A program made the position numbers and the translations under genes. The notes below the pieces were generated by a model. That model did not search any database, was not told where the DNA came from, and saw nothing but the letters and a program-made list of their open reading frames with translations. Below, one piece after another: positions 1 through 9,308 of a DNA stretch of 64,000 nt. The stretch comes from Truepera radiovictrix DSM 17093 (GTDB lineage Bacteria; Deinococcota; Deinococci; Deinococcales; Trueperaceae), in assembly GCF_000092425.1 (NCBI RefSeq), contig NC_014221.1:2733001-2797000 (forward strand), in the 5' to 3' direction. Each line of letters opens with the position of its first letter. The first letter of the stretch is position 1.

Positions 1-132
1 TTTCGGCGAAGGTTTCGGTACGTGTCTCGGCAGGTATCGCGCACCAGCTACCCCCTCGTGCACCCCAACACCACCCCGTGGGGCGTGCGCTTAGCCTACC
101 CCCGTAGGGTACTGCCGGGCTTCACCAAACCT

Positions 133-561
133 TCACCCTTCCGCCGAGACCCCGAACGCCTCTAGGATCGCCGCCGGCGCCCGCGTCGGTCGCCCGCGCG
201 CGGCGCTCACCCACACCCAGTCGGTCTCGACCTCGGCAAGGAGAGCGCGGTCGCGCTCGCGGTAGATGCGGGTGTGGCGGCCCGCGCGCGCCCCCGAAAA
301 CGCCTGTACCCGCGTCTCGACGCTGAGCGCGTCCCCCAAGACGGCCGATTGGAAGTAGGTGATGCGGTGCTGCCGCACCACCGGCACCACCCCGAGCGCC
401 TGATAGGCGGCGAGCGAGAGCCCCTGCCGCTCGGAGTGCGCCCGCGCCACCTCCTCGGCGTAGCGCAAGTAGACGGTGTTGTTGACGTGGCCGAGCTCGT
501 CGATGTCGGCGGGCGCTACGCTGACGGTGTGTGCGAAGCGGTTTTTGACGTTGCCTTCCAT
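133..561 (-). CDS. Acyl-CoA thioesterase, 4HBT hotdog family
   Basis: A 142-aa single hotdog-fold protein predicted to hydrolyse acyl-CoA thioesters in the cytoplasm. Near the N-terminus the motif DIDELGHVNNTVYLRYAEE (about residues 18-36) is the classic 4-hydroxybenzoyl-CoA thioesterase/YbgC active-site helix with the catalytic Asp and the HVNN loop. The reading frame stays open 39 codons further upstream, but the ATG at 561 is preferred: a TAGAGT box ends 7 nt before it, which fits a leaderless start, and the upstream residues are low-complexity. The substrate cannot be read from sequence. Divergent from the DUF2270 gene. Confidence 0.85.
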   Translation of the reverse strand: MEGNVKNRFAHTVSVAPADIDELGHVNNTVYLRYAEEVARAHSERQGLSLAAYQALGVVPVVRQHRITYFQSAVLGDALSVETRVQAFSGARAGRHTRIYRERDRALLAEVETDWVWVSAARGRPTRAPAAILEAFGVSAEG

Positions 562-568
562 CTCCCCC

Positions 569-574
569 ACTCTA
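569..574 (-). promoter_or_regulatory. -10 box TAGAGT, leaderless start of the thioesterase
   Basis: TAGAGT on the minus strand lies 7 nt upstream of ATG 561, so the transcript should begin at or very near the start codon. Confidence 0.5.
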
Positions 575-683
575 CGTTCTGGCGGTCGCCAAGCGCGTGT
601 CACGCGGCCGCGTGCCATACTACCCCTGTGGCGACCCGCTGCCGCATGGGCCGGCCCCACCCCGCTTAGTCCCCGCACCCGCT

Positions 684-1325
684 ATGACGCCTACCAAACC
701 CCCCAACCTCAGAGACACGAACACGGTCAACAGCCTTATCCACCTCTACCGCGGCGAGCTGGGCCGCATGGCGCTCTACCGCGTCCGCCTCGACACCACG
801 ACGAACTGGGCGATCGTGACAAACGCGGGCATCGTCACCTTCGTGCTCGGCAACGGCGCCTTATCGCACGCCGCCCTCCTTTTCGCGATGCTGCTGACGC
901 TCTTTTTCCTCACCCTGGAGGCGCGCCGCTTTCGCGTCTACGAGGTGTCGCACCAACGCGTGCGGCTCTTTGAACGGGGCTTTTTCGCCGAGCAGCTGGG
1001 CGCCACGTGGGTTACCGATTGGCCCACGCGGCTTCTGCAGAGCCTTGAAGAGCCGCAACCCCCGATCTCCTGGGCGAGCGCCCTCGGTTGGCGGCTGCGG
1101 CGCAACTACCTCTGGCTCTACGCGGCGCTCGTCGCCGCTTGGGTCGGCAAGTTGGCGATCACCTCGGGCGAGGCGGTGACGGGCGCTTTACAACCGCTTC
1201 TCGCCGCCGCGCGGGTTGGACCCCTCCCTGGGGGTGCGGTCTGGGCGGCGGTCGGAGCGTTCTACGTGGGCCTCGTGCTCCTCGCCCTGTTCGGCAGCCA
1301 GACCTACCCGCTCGAGGCGGACTAA
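684..1325 (+). CDS. DUF2270 family integral membrane protein
   Basis: 213 aa. An N-terminal conserved segment (LIHLYRGELGRMALYRVRLD, residues about 15-34) is followed by two closely spaced hydrophobic segments (about 40-72), a charged middle region and two further hydrophobic segments near residues 145-165 and 180-205. This resembles the DUF2270 family of predicted inner-membrane proteins; no function is known. The frame extends upstream to 597, but ATG 684 is where family-like sequence begins. Divergently transcribed from the thioesterase. Confidence 0.75.
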   Translation: MTPTKPPNLRDTNTVNSLIHLYRGELGRMALYRVRLDTTTNWAIVTNAGIVTFVLGNGALSHAALLFAMLLTLFFLTLEARRFRVYEVSHQRVRLFERGFFAEQLGATWVTDWPTRLLQSLEEPQPPISWASALGWRLRRNYLWLYAALVAAWVGKLAITSGEAVTGALQPLLAAARVGPLPGGAVWAAVGAFYVGLVLLALFGSQTYPLEAD

Positions 1326-1342
1326 AAGCGAGCGCGGGGGCG

Positions 1343-1591
1343 CTAGGCTTGTAACCCCGGCCCGGCAGCGCCGCTCTCTCGGGCGATGAGCCGCAGCAGC
1401 TCCGCCATGTCAAAAGCGTCTAGCGCGTCTTGCACCCCTTGGAGATACGCGTAGGTGAGCACGTCTGCCGCCTGGCCCTTGAGGGCGTCGCCCCGAAACG
1501 CCCGGAGACGTTCGGGGAGCCTGTCGCGCAACCGGTCAAAGAGGCGGAGCTTGTAGGCGTCTGCCAGTTCGACGATGTCTCGAGCGTCCAC
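1343..1591 (-). CDS. Small conserved-looking hypothetical protein
   Basis: 82 aa, acidic and helical-looking (MDARDIVELADAYKLRLFD..., then a second helix with YLQGVQDALDAFDMAELLRLI). No motif that I recognise. It starts with GTG 1591 behind AGGGTGAA and is convergent with the DUF2270 gene. Codon-position GC bias resembles its neighbours, so it is probably real. Function unknown. Confidence 0.6.
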   Translation of the reverse strand: MDARDIVELADAYKLRLFDRLRDRLPERLRAFRGDALKGQAADVLTYAYLQGVQDALDAFDMAELLRLIARESGAAGPGLQA

Positions 1592-1662
1592 ACTTCACCC
1601 TAGCGCGCCCTCTAACTGCGAGCAACGGCGGAGGCTACCGCACGCGCGTCCACGGCGTGCGG

Positions 1663-1668
1663 TACGAT
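1663..1668 (+). promoter_or_regulatory. -10 box TACGAT, leaderless start of the LOG gene
   Basis: TACGAT ends 5 nt before ATG 1674. Confidence 0.5.
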
Positions 1669-1673
1669 GCGCC

Positions 1674-2378
1674 ATGGACCGCATCGAGCAGGAGCGAGGC
1701 AAACCGGAGCAGCAGTACGTCATCGACGCGCTCGCGGCCGAATCGTGGCGCCTCTTTCGCATCATGGGGGAGTTTGTCCAGGGCTTTGAAGAGATGAGCG
1801 GGGTGCAAAAAGCCGTCACCATCTTCGGTTCGGCGCGGCTGGGACCCGAACACCCCTACTACCGCCAAGCCGAAAGCCTGGGGCGCGACCTCGCGCGCGC
1901 AGGGTACACGGTGATTACGGGGGGCGGCCCCGGCATCATGGAAGCGGGCAACAAAGGGGCCTTCGAGGCGCAGGGCAAGAGCGTCGGGCTCAATATCGAC
2001 CTGCCCTTTGAGCAGGGGCCCAACCCCTATCAGACCACCGAGCTTAAGTTCCGCTACTTTTTCGTCCGCAAGGTGATGTTGGTCAAGTACTCCTCGGCGT
2101 TTGTCGTCTTTCCCGGCGGCTTCGGCACCATCGACGAGCTCTTCGAGGCGCTCACCCTGGTGCAGACGCGCAAGATCCACCCCTTTCCGGTCTATCTGGT
2201 CGGGGTGAGCTACTGGCAGGGGCTGACGGACTGGCTGCGGGACACGCTGCTGGCGGCGGGCACGATCGCGGCGAAGGACTTAGACCTCCTCAAGCTGGTG
2301 GACGACACCGCCAACATCCCCGACGAGATCAGCGCCTACTACCAAAGCGCGTCGCACGCGGGGTTCGAGGTGCCTTAG
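1674..2378 (+). CDS. LOG family protein (TIGR00730; cytokinin riboside monophosphate phosphoribohydrolase-like)
   Basis: 234-aa Rossmann-fold protein. It shows GSAR near residue 50, GGGPGIMEAGNKGA near 80 and the signature PGGFGTIDE near 145, the nucleotide-binding and catalytic motifs of the LOG/'lysine decarboxylase-like' family, which releases free base from nucleoside 5'-monophosphates. The name lysine decarboxylase, often given to this family, is misleading. ATG 1674 is chosen over the longer frame (from 1575) because TACGAT sits 5 nt before it. Physiological substrate in bacteria of this kind is uncertain. Confidence 0.87.
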   Translation: MDRIEQERGKPEQQYVIDALAAESWRLFRIMGEFVQGFEEMSGVQKAVTIFGSARLGPEHPYYRQAESLGRDLARAGYTVITGGGPGIMEAGNKGAFEAQGKSVGLNIDLPFEQGPNPYQTTELKFRYFFVRKVMLVKYSSAFVVFPGGFGTIDELFEALTLVQTRKIHPFPVYLVGVSYWQGLTDWLRDTLLAAGTIAAKDLDLLKLVDDTANIPDEISAYYQSASHAGFEVP

Positions 2379-2409
2379 CACACGAGAACGTGTTCCAAAA
2401 ACACGCCAT

Positions 2410-2625
2410 GTCATTGCGAGCGTAAGCGGTGCCCACCTCTGGCGAAGCCGTTCCGCTAGCCTGCGGCTGAGAGCTGCTCGGACACTGCTTGCAATCTCTA
2501 CTTGCAACCTCTAGTGGTAGCGCAGCAAGACGAGACTGCTTCGGCCTACGGCCGAGGCTTCGCCCGACTTCGTACGCTTTACAATCTGGAGCTGCGCGAC
2601 CAACCTTCGGACAGAACGCAATGAC
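2410..2625. repeat. 216-bp element with 9-bp terminal inverted repeats, MITE-like
   Basis: The ends are GTCATTGCG (2410-2418) and CGCAATGAC (2617-2625), perfect inverted repeats. Inside are several fragments built on the same theme (TTGCAATCTC, GAGACTGCTTCGGCC, a CGGCCTACGGCCG palindrome). This layout is typical of dispersed intergenic palindromic repeats found in many bacteria. No ORF lies inside. It separates the LOG gene from the response regulator; copy number elsewhere cannot be judged from this window. Confidence 0.6.
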
Positions 2626-2654
2626 GTAAGCGGGTATGGCTCTAAGACAAACGC

Positions 2655-3287
2655 TTACACGTAACCCAGCTCGAGCGCCTTCAAGACCGCCCGCGTCCGG
2701 TCGCGCACGCCGAGCTTTGAAAGAACCGACGAGACATGGTTTTTGACCGTCCCCTGGCTTATATGAAGCGCGAGCGCGATCTCCCGGTTCGAGTAGCCCC
2801 CCGCCATGAGGCGCACGACCTCGCGCTCGCGGCCCGTCAGGGGGTCGGGGGTCTCCAAGCTGGGGTAGTCGCGCGGCACACCCGACAGCCCACGCAAGAC
2901 GCGCTCGGTGACGGCGGGCTGCACAAGCGTTCCGCCCGCCGCCAGGGTCCGCACCGCCGTGACGAGCTGCTCCAAGGACACGTCCTTGAGGAGGTAGCCC
3001 TTGGCACCGGCACGCAGGCCGTCAAGGACGAGCGCGTCGTCGTCAAAGGTGGTCAGGATCAGCGTGGGCGGCGGATGGGCAAGCGCGCGCAGCACCCCGA
3101 GGCCGTCCAGCTTGGGCATCCGCAGGTCGAGAAGCACCACGTCCGGGGCCGTTTCGGCGATGAGCCCCAACGCCGCCTCGCCGTCCGCCGCCTCACCGAC
3201 GACCTGCATCTCGGGGGACAGCTCTAAGAGGCTGCGGATGCCCTGCCGCACCAGCGTCTGGTCGTCTACCAAGAGCACGCGGATCAT
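2655..3287 (-). CDS. NarL/LuxR-type response regulator
   Basis: 210 aa. Receiver domain at residues 1-120 with acidic pair D8-D9, phospho-acceptor D54 ([11 protein letters not shown]), switch Thr (LILTTFDDD) and conserved Lys (GAKGYLLKD). It is followed by a LuxR-type helix-turn-helix at about 145-205 ([21 protein letters not shown]...[11 protein letters not shown]). Transcribed 6 nt after its cognate sensor kinase, so it is the output of a two-component system. The signal is unknown; the closest well-studied relatives are the DesR/LiaR-like regulators. Confidence 0.93.
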   Translation of the reverse strand: MIRVLLVDDQTLVRQGIRSLLELSPEMQVVGEAADGEAALGLIAETAPDVVLLDLRMPKLDGLGVLRALAHPPPTLILTTFDDDALVLDGLRAGAKGYLLKDVSLEQLVTAVRTLAAGGTLVQPAVTERVLRGLSGVPRDYPSLETPDPLTGREREVVRLMAGGYSNREIALALHISQGTVKNHVSSVLSKLGVRDRTRAVLKALELGYV

Positions 3288-3293
3288 CGCGCC

Positions 3294-4451
3294 TCAACCC
3301 GTCAGGCCGAGCGGCAGCCACGCCTCGAGCGAAAACCCCCGGCCCGGATTCGGGTGCAGCTCGAGCCGCCCGCCCAGGCCTTCTAGGCGCTCCCCCATCC
3401 CCGTGAGGCCGTTGCCGCGGCCCAGCGCGTGCGCCCCCCCGCCGTCGTCGCGAGCCGAGAGGGTCAGCCCGCGCTCCGTGCGCGCGACCCTTACCCAGAG
3501 GTTCCGGGCGCCCGCGTGCCGCACGGTATTCGTCACGACCTCCTGAACGCAGCGCAGCACCACCTGCGCCCGCTGCGGGTCGTCCACGCTCAAGTCCTCG
3601 GGAACGTCTAAGTGGATGCGGAGGTCGGGGATGCCTTGAATCAGCGTGCGCAGCGCCCCGGCGAGGTCTAAGCTGCTGCCCGCGCGCACCTCGCTCACGA
3701 CCTCGCGCACGTCACCCAGGAGACCCTTAGCGAGCGACTGGGAGGTTCTCACGTGCGCCAAAGCCTTGCTCTCTCCCTGAGCTTCGAGCACAAAGCTGGC
3801 GACCTCGAGGTTGAGGCTTAAGGCCGTCAGGTGATGGCCGATGAGGTCGTGCAGCTCCCGCGCGATCCTGAGGCGCTCCGCGACGCGCGAGCTCTCGCTT
3901 AAGAGCGCCTGGGTGGCCCGCAGTTCGGCGTTGACCCGAGCGAGCGCCTCGCGGGCGCGGGCTTCGCTCAGCGCCGCGTGGCTGGTAAAGAGGGCGAAGG
4001 ACTGAAACCCTAGATAGAGCGCCGCCTGGACGAGCGCCGGGACGGTCTCACCCGTCGCCAGGAAAAGCGCCCCCATCGCCACGGTCTGCCCCAGCACCCA
4101 GAGCGCGGCGTGCGGCAAGGACAGAAGGTGCGCCGCGTAGCTCGCCACGATGATCAGTAAAATGCCGCCCAGCCAGTAACCGGGTCCGAAGCCGATCACC
4201 CCCAAGCTGCACAGCGTCATGAGCGAGAGGGGCAGGAGGTGGACGCGGTGAACCCACGGGTCGAGGCGCGGCGCGTTGATCAGCGCGAAAAGGGCGCCGA
4301 AACCCACGAAACAGCCCCCCCAGAGCACGGAGAGCCACGCTGGACCCTGGGCGGGCTCGAGCGCCATCGGCACCCCGACCGCAAGCCAGGTGATGTAGCC
4401 CGCAACCTGCGACAAAACCTCGACGGGGAGGGCGGAGCGCGCGCTGGGCAT
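3294..4451 (-). CDS. Membrane sensor histidine kinase, NarL-type (HisKA_3)
   Basis: 385 aa. About six hydrophobic segments fill the first 150 residues with no large extracellular loop, so the signal is probably sensed in the membrane. A short coiled coil follows, then the dimerisation/phospho-acceptor helix RIARELHDLIGHHLTALSLN (HisKA_3, His in ELHD) and a HATPase_c domain with ARDDGGG and GLTGMGERLEGLGG ATP-lid motifs. Topology resembles DesK-type kinases. The start is taken at ATG 4451 because TATACT lies 6 nt upstream; a GTG at 4484 would add 11 residues. First gene of a two-gene operon with the response regulator. Confidence 0.9.
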   Translation of the reverse strand: MPSARSALPVEVLSQVAGYITWLAVGVPMALEPAQGPAWLSVLWGGCFVGFGALFALINAPRLDPWVHRVHLLPLSLMTLCSLGVIGFGPGYWLGGILLIIVASYAAHLLSLPHAALWVLGQTVAMGALFLATGETVPALVQAALYLGFQSFALFTSHAALSEARAREALARVNAELRATQALLSESSRVAERLRIARELHDLIGHHLTALSLNLEVASFVLEAQGESKALAHVRTSQSLAKGLLGDVREVVSEVRAGSSLDLAGALRTLIQGIPDLRIHLDVPEDLSVDDPQRAQVVLRCVQEVVTNTVRHAGARNLWVRVARTERGLTLSARDDGGGAHALGRGNGLTGMGERLEGLGGRLELHPNPGRGFSLEAWLPLGLTG

Positions 4452-4457
4452 ACGCGC

Positions 4458-4463
4458 AGTATA
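4458..4463 (-). promoter_or_regulatory. -10 box TATACT, leaderless start of the sensor kinase operon
   Basis: TATACT on the minus strand, 6 nt before ATG 4451. Confidence 0.55.
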
Positions 4464-4573
4464 GAGGACGCCTTGCGGGGTCACCCCTGCCGAAAGTCAT
4501 GGCTTCTGGAGATGACCTTTCGCACATGCGCGCCGCCCGATCGCCCCGCTAGAGTCTCGTCCAGGAGGTTTCC

Positions 4574-5068
4574 ATGCTGCACGCCAAAGCTTGCGAAGTC
4601 GTGCCCATCGGCCTCGTGCTGATCGTCCTCGGCGTCTTCTTTCTGCTCGCTCGCCTTATGGATACCGGCGTACTTACCCTGCCCCTACTCAGCGCCCTGC
4701 TGATCGCCGTGGGTCTCCTGCGCCGCGAGTCGGCCTGGTTCATCCCCGGCGGCATCCTGGCCGGGATCGGGCTGGGCGCGTTTCTCGTGGAGGCTTTGCC
4801 GCTCGCACCGGTTTTATCCGACGAGGCCGAGGGGGGCGTCTTTCTGCTCTCGTTCGCGCTCGGGTGGGTAGGGGTGTTCGCCCTGTCCTCACGTTTCGGC
4901 GACGAGAAGCTCACCTGGGCGCTCATCCCCGCGCTGGTGATGACGGTGATCGGCGGCCTCCTCCTCAGCGCCGGGGTAGGGGCGCGCATCCTGGAGGGGC
5001 TCTCGTATGCGTGGCCGCTCGCGCTGGTCGGCTTCGGCGCGTACCTGCTCTTTAGAGGGGAACGGTGA
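4574..5068 (+). CDS. Small multi-pass membrane protein of unknown function
   Basis: 164 aa with about five hydrophobic segments (near residues 10-28, 35-48, 55-75, 90-108, 115-160). It resembles generic DUF5668-like membrane proteins but I do not recognise it firmly. Strong AGGAGG 5 nt before ATG 4574. Its TGA shares one base with the ATG of the next gene, so the two are translationally coupled. Confidence 0.7.
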   Translation: MLHAKACEVVPIGLVLIVLGVFFLLARLMDTGVLTLPLLSALLIAVGLLRRESAWFIPGGILAGIGLGAFLVEALPLAPVLSDEAEGGVFLLSFALGWVGVFALSSRFGDEKLTWALIPALVMTVIGGLLLSAGVGARILEGLSYAWPLALVGFGAYLLFRGER

Positions 5069-5769
5069 TGCTTGAGACAGCGCTCGTGCTCCTGCACGTC
5101 GTGGCAGGCATCTTCGCGCTCGTATTGGCACCCGTGGCGATGGCGACGCGCAAAGGGGGGCGTGCGCACCGGCTGGGGGGCCGGGTGTACTTCTGGGCGA
5201 TGGCCGTTCTTTTCGTCACCGCGCTCGGCCTCCTGGCGGTCCGCCCCAACGTGTTTCTGCTGATCATCTCCGTGCTGAGCTTCTACGGAGCGTTCTCCGG
5301 GTACCGCGTCCTCTCCCGCAAACGCCCCCAAGCCGAGCAAGGAGCGACCTGGCTCGATTGGGGCGGCGCGTGGGTCGCGCTCGCGGCGGGCGTCGGCTTT
5401 ATCGCCTGGGGTGCGCTGACGCTTCTAGACGTCTGGGAGAGCGCTATACCGACCGCCTTCTCGTTTCTGGGGGTCGGCTTCGGCACCCTTTTGGGGCGCG
5501 AAGCCTGGAGCGACCTGACGAGCTTCCGGCAGCCCCCTGCGGACCCGAACTGGTGGTGGTTCTACCACATGGACCGGATGCTGGGCTCGTACGTTGCGGC
5601 CGTCACGGCCTTTATGGTGCAGACCGTGGGTCCGAGGCTGCCTTCGGGGCTCGAGTGGACCGTCTGGATCGCTCCCGCGCTCGTAGGGGGGCCGCTCATC
5701 GGGGTGTGGATCGGGCACTACAAAAAGCGGTTCAGCGCCCGCCCCCGAGTTGGGAAGGCTAAGGCGTGA
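5068..5769 (+). CDS. DUF2306-like multi-pass membrane protein
   Basis: 233 aa, six to seven hydrophobic segments. A conserved-looking loop after TM1 (RKGGRAHRLGGRVYFWAMA, residues about 28-46) with an invariant-type H-R-x-G-R and the later WWWFYHMDRMLGSYVAAVTAF segment resemble the DUF2306/PepSY-like membrane family whose His residues may bind haem, which is an inference. A GTG lies one codon upstream of the chosen ATG 5068. Coupled to the preceding membrane gene. Confidence 0.7.
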   Translation: MLETALVLLHVVAGIFALVLAPVAMATRKGGRAHRLGGRVYFWAMAVLFVTALGLLAVRPNVFLLIISVLSFYGAFSGYRVLSRKRPQAEQGATWLDWGGAWVALAAGVGFIAWGALTLLDVWESAIPTAFSFLGVGFGTLLGREAWSDLTSFRQPPADPNWWWFYHMDRMLGSYVAAVTAFMVQTVGPRLPSGLEWTVWIAPALVGGPLIGVWIGHYKKRFSARPRVGKAKA

Positions 5770-5797
5770 ACCGCTCGAACGTTAAAGCTTGCAAAAG

Positions 5798-5818
5798 GGG
5801 GAGGGTTCGCCCCTCCCC
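5798..5818. terminator. Bidirectional terminator hairpin
   Basis: GGGGAGGG/CCCTCCCC stem (5798-5805, 5811-5818) between two convergent genes. On the minus strand it is followed by a short T-run (the complement of AAAA at 5793-5796). Confidence 0.65.
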
Positions 5819-5824
5819 TAGCGC

Positions 5825-7222
5825 TTAGCGCGCGGCGTTAAAGGCGTTGACGATCCCCGCGCCAAAGCCCTGCGGGTTGCCCACCCGGTCGGCGGTGCGC
5901 TTGAGGCGCGCCTCGACCTGGTTCGGGCTCAGGTTCGGATGCTGGTCCATCACCAACCCGGCTACCCCGGCGACGTGCGGCGCGGCCATGCTGGTGCCCG
6001 CCTTCCAACCGTAGCCGACCGCACAGCTCTCGGTCGCGGCGCAGGTGAGGTTGGGGGCGACCGTCGTGCTCAGCACCAGGTGCTCAAACCAGTCGGCCGG
6101 ACGGGTCGCCGGGTCGCAAGAACCGTCGATGCCGCAGTCGCCGCCGGGGGCGGCGAGGGTGATCGAGGCGCCGTAGTTGCTGTAGAAGGCCAGCACATCA
6201 AACGCGCCCGGCTGCGGAAAGCGCGGCTCGGGGCGGATACCCGTCGCGGACACGTTGACGATGCCGGGGATGCCGCCGGGGAGGTTGATCGGCTGGCCGT
6301 TGAGGTCGGTCGCCGAATTGCCCGCCGAGGCGATCATGATCGTCCCCTCGCGCTGCACAAAGCGCGCCACGCGGTTTTCCGCCCGGATAAAGGCGTTGAG
6401 GTCCTGCGTGCCCTGACCACCGCGCCGCCCCATGCTGCCCAGGCTCATGTTGATGACCTCGAAGCCGCGTTCGGCGGCGTCGATCATCGCGGCCCAGCGG
6501 GAGTCCGAAAAGGCGCAGACGCCGCAGCCGGGGATCGGTTCGAAGACGTTGTAGCCCGCCAGACCCAAGTTGGGTCCGACGCCGACCACCTCGCCCCCGT
6601 CAAACACAGCGGCGACCGTACCGGCAACGTGGGTACCGTGATCGCTGTAGGCGGGGTAGGCGGTGCACGCCCCCTCGGCTTTGCTCCCGGCCGAGGTGTG
6701 GCAGTCGGTGTAGACGATGTTCTCCTTCAGGTCGGGGTGGTTGGTCGCGATCCCGGTGTCGATCACCGCGACCACGGTGTCGTGCGAACCGGTGATCCCG
6801 GCTTCCCACGCCTGCGGCGCGTGAACGCGGTCGATCCCCCAGAGCAGCCCCTGGTTGTAGAGGGTGTCCGCTCCCGTGGGCGCCTCCTGCACGGCGGCGC
6901 TCGGCGTTTCGGGCACGGCGAAGGCGGGCGCAACCCCGACCTCCTGGACGTTACTCACACGCGACGCTTTGGCGACGAACGCTGGGTCGTCGGAGACCAT
7001 CACGGCGACACCTACCTGAGGCAGCGTGCGCACCACCTGGCCGTGCGCCTCGAGCGCCCGCAACGCACCTGCCGGCGTCTCGTTCTGCCGGAAGACGACC
7101 AAATAGCGCTCGCCTTGGGCCGCCTCGGCCTGCGGCTCGAGCATGGGCTGATCGGTGCTACACGCAGCGATCAGCAGCGCGAGCGCGAGTAGCGCTGGAT
7201 AAAGCGAAAAGCGTTTTATCAT
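5825..7222 (-). CDS. Subtilisin-like serine protease (S8), lipoprotein
   Basis: 465 aa. The N-terminus is a lipoprotein signal (LLALALLIAAC, lipobox Cys21), then an I9-like propeptide (about 38-100), then the S8 catalytic domain in the usual order: D155 (VVAVIDTG), H195 (SDHGTHVAG) and Ser about 411 (GTSMAAPHVAG), with the oxyanion Asn in ASAGNS. Expected to be anchored outside the cytoplasmic membrane and self-activating. ATG 7222 is chosen because the signal peptide begins there and GGAGAGGGA precedes it; the open frame extends 95 codons further without a signal peptide. A 7-bp stem (CAAGTGC 7251-7257 / GCACTTG 7268-7274) sits in its 5' leader. Confidence 0.92.
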   Translation of the reverse strand: MIKRFSLYPALLALALLIAACSTDQPMLEPQAEAAQGERYLVVFRQNETPAGALRALEAHGQVVRTLPQVGVAVMVSDDPAFVAKASRVSNVQEVGVAPAFAVPETPSAAVQEAPTGADTLYNQGLLWGIDRVHAPQAWEAGITGSHDTVVAVIDTGIATNHPDLKENIVYTDCHTSAGSKAEGACTAYPAYSDHGTHVAGTVAAVFDGGEVVGVGPNLGLAGYNVFEPIPGCGVCAFSDSRWAAMIDAAERGFEVINMSLGSMGRRGGQGTQDLNAFIRAENRVARFVQREGTIMIASAGNSATDLNGQPINLPGGIPGIVNVSATGIRPEPRFPQPGAFDVLAFYSNYGASITLAAPGGDCGIDGSCDPATRPADWFEHLVLSTTVAPNLTCAATESCAVGYGWKAGTSMAAPHVAGVAGLVMDQHPNLSPNQVEARLKRTADRVGNPQGFGAGIVNAFNAAR

Positions 7223-7546
7223 GTAGGGTCCCTCTCCTGGACGGTCTCTCCAAGTGCTACCCGGCAGGCACTTGAAGGTCATACCCTCACCGGACGAACG
7301 CGACCGCTTGCGAAGCTCATGCGGCCGGACGCGCGAGAGTGTAGGTGACCGTACCATCGGCTCTAAAACCGCTCTGGCACCAGGAAAAGTGTTGTACTTT
7401 AGTATGGGTAAATCATGAAAGCTAAGGAGATGGTAGGTAAGGCGAAAAGTCGACAGCAAAAGCTGTGTTCTCACCTTTACCTCATCCAAACGACAGCACT
7501 TTTTCAAAAGCTGGCACTGGTAACGCTAGAGATACTGTGATGAATG
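7223..7546. other. Gene-free region between the S8 protease and the IS110 transposase
   Basis: It holds the 5' leader of the protease (hairpin 7251-7274; a possible minus-strand -10 TACACT near 7336-7341) and, from about 7375, clearly lower-GC sequence. This includes ACAGC/GCTGT (7453-7466) and an imperfect inverted pair GAAAAGTGTTGT (7384-7395) / ACAGCACTTTTTC (7493-7505). The low-GC part is probably the end of the insertion sequence. No coding sequence supported. Confidence 0.5.
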
Positions 7547-8544
<998 letters not shown>

Positions 8545-8800
8545 CTTCCCTCCTCTGAGCTGAGGTTCCCTCCTTACCCTCCTGTAACCAGCCTTGCCGA
8601 TGCGACCTCGAAGGTCAGGATACTTGTTCGGTGTGACAGGCAGGGAGAAGGGGTGGGCCGATCTCTATGCACGAACTCGAGGTTCTGGGTCTATTGCGGC
8701 CTTACCCCGGCCCTCGTTCAACATACAAGGACCTGTTGCTGCTTTTTGAGCGTTACCCCCTCAACCGTACGGCCGCTGCTCATGGCAGGGTTAGTTCGGC
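8545..8800 (-). ncRNA. Candidate bridge RNA region of the IS110 element
   Basis: 256 nt between the transposase start and the next gene contain no ORF, and an IS110-group element would carry its bridge RNA here (established for IS621 and relatives). Position is the only evidence. I did not fold it or identify target- and donor-binding loops. Confidence 0.35.
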
Positions 8801-9286
8801 TTAGGCGACGAACTCGAGCTTGAGGGACGTCTCGTCGACCTCGCGCTCTTCGGAGGCGCACACGAGCCGCGCGTCGTCGCCGTAGCGGGTACGCATCATG
8901 GCGATGATGCTCTCCAAAGAGGCCTGCGTCCGGGTCAAGAAGTCGCCGTTCAGATAGACCTCCTTGGCCATCGCCACCTCGCCGCCGACGAGGCCAAAAG
9001 ACGCGTTGAGGTGCTCCAAAGCCGCTTGCGTCCGCGCCGCGAGGTCGCTCAGGTCGCGGTGCAGCACGAGAAACGCGATGAGCCGCTCGCGCTCCTCGGG
9101 GGTCATGTATTTTGCGCTGGTCGAACCCGTGAGGCGCTGCAACAAGCGCCGGTACTGCTGCGGGGTGAGCTCGAGCTCGTCGCGCAGCGCGTGGATCGCG
9201 CCGAGCTGGGAGAGGTAGTGCGGGTAGTCCTGGGGTTGGGTGCTGGAGGCGCCTTGCGGGGGGTGGTCCTGGAGGATCTGTGCCAT
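8801..9286 (-). CDS. GemA-like (DUF1018-related) protein of unknown role
   Basis: 161 aa. Residues about 28-68 (IHALRDELELTPQQYRRLL, then RLTGSTSAK and MTPEERERLIAFL) match the helical pattern of phage Mu GemA/regulatory GemA-domain proteins. The C-terminal half is not recognised. The start is ATG 9286 because TATACT lies 6 nt upstream; a GTG five codons earlier overlaps that box. A 15-bp palindrome overlaps the -35 region. Flanked by IS110 remains, it may be acquired, although its base composition is close to the host average. No other phage genes are present, so a domesticated or stress-responsive role is possible. Confidence 0.6.
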   Translation of the reverse strand: MAQILQDHPPQGASSTQPQDYPHYLSQLGAIHALRDELELTPQQYRRLLQRLTGSTSAKYMTPEERERLIAFLVLHRDLSDLAARTQAALEHLNASFGLVGGEVAMAKEVYLNGDFLTRTQASLESIIAMMRTRYGDDARLVCASEEREVDETSLKLEFVA

Positions 9287-9292
9287 GCCATT

Positions 9293-9298
9293 AGTATA
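9293..9298 (-). promoter_or_regulatory. -10 box TATACT, leaderless start of the GemA-like gene
   Basis: TATACT on the minus strand, 6 nt before ATG 9286. Confidence 0.55.
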
Positions 9299-9308
9299 CA
9301 CTAGAGTG

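Noticed and set aside
1-132. Possible end of a gene entering the window
   Set aside because: One plus-strand frame is open, but it shows no recognisable protein features and continues antisense through the thioesterase.
5939-7192. Long open frame (417 codons) on the plus strand opposite the S8 protease
   Set aside because: It mirrors the protease codons, is Arg/Gly/Val-rich and has no motif; a GC-driven shadow.
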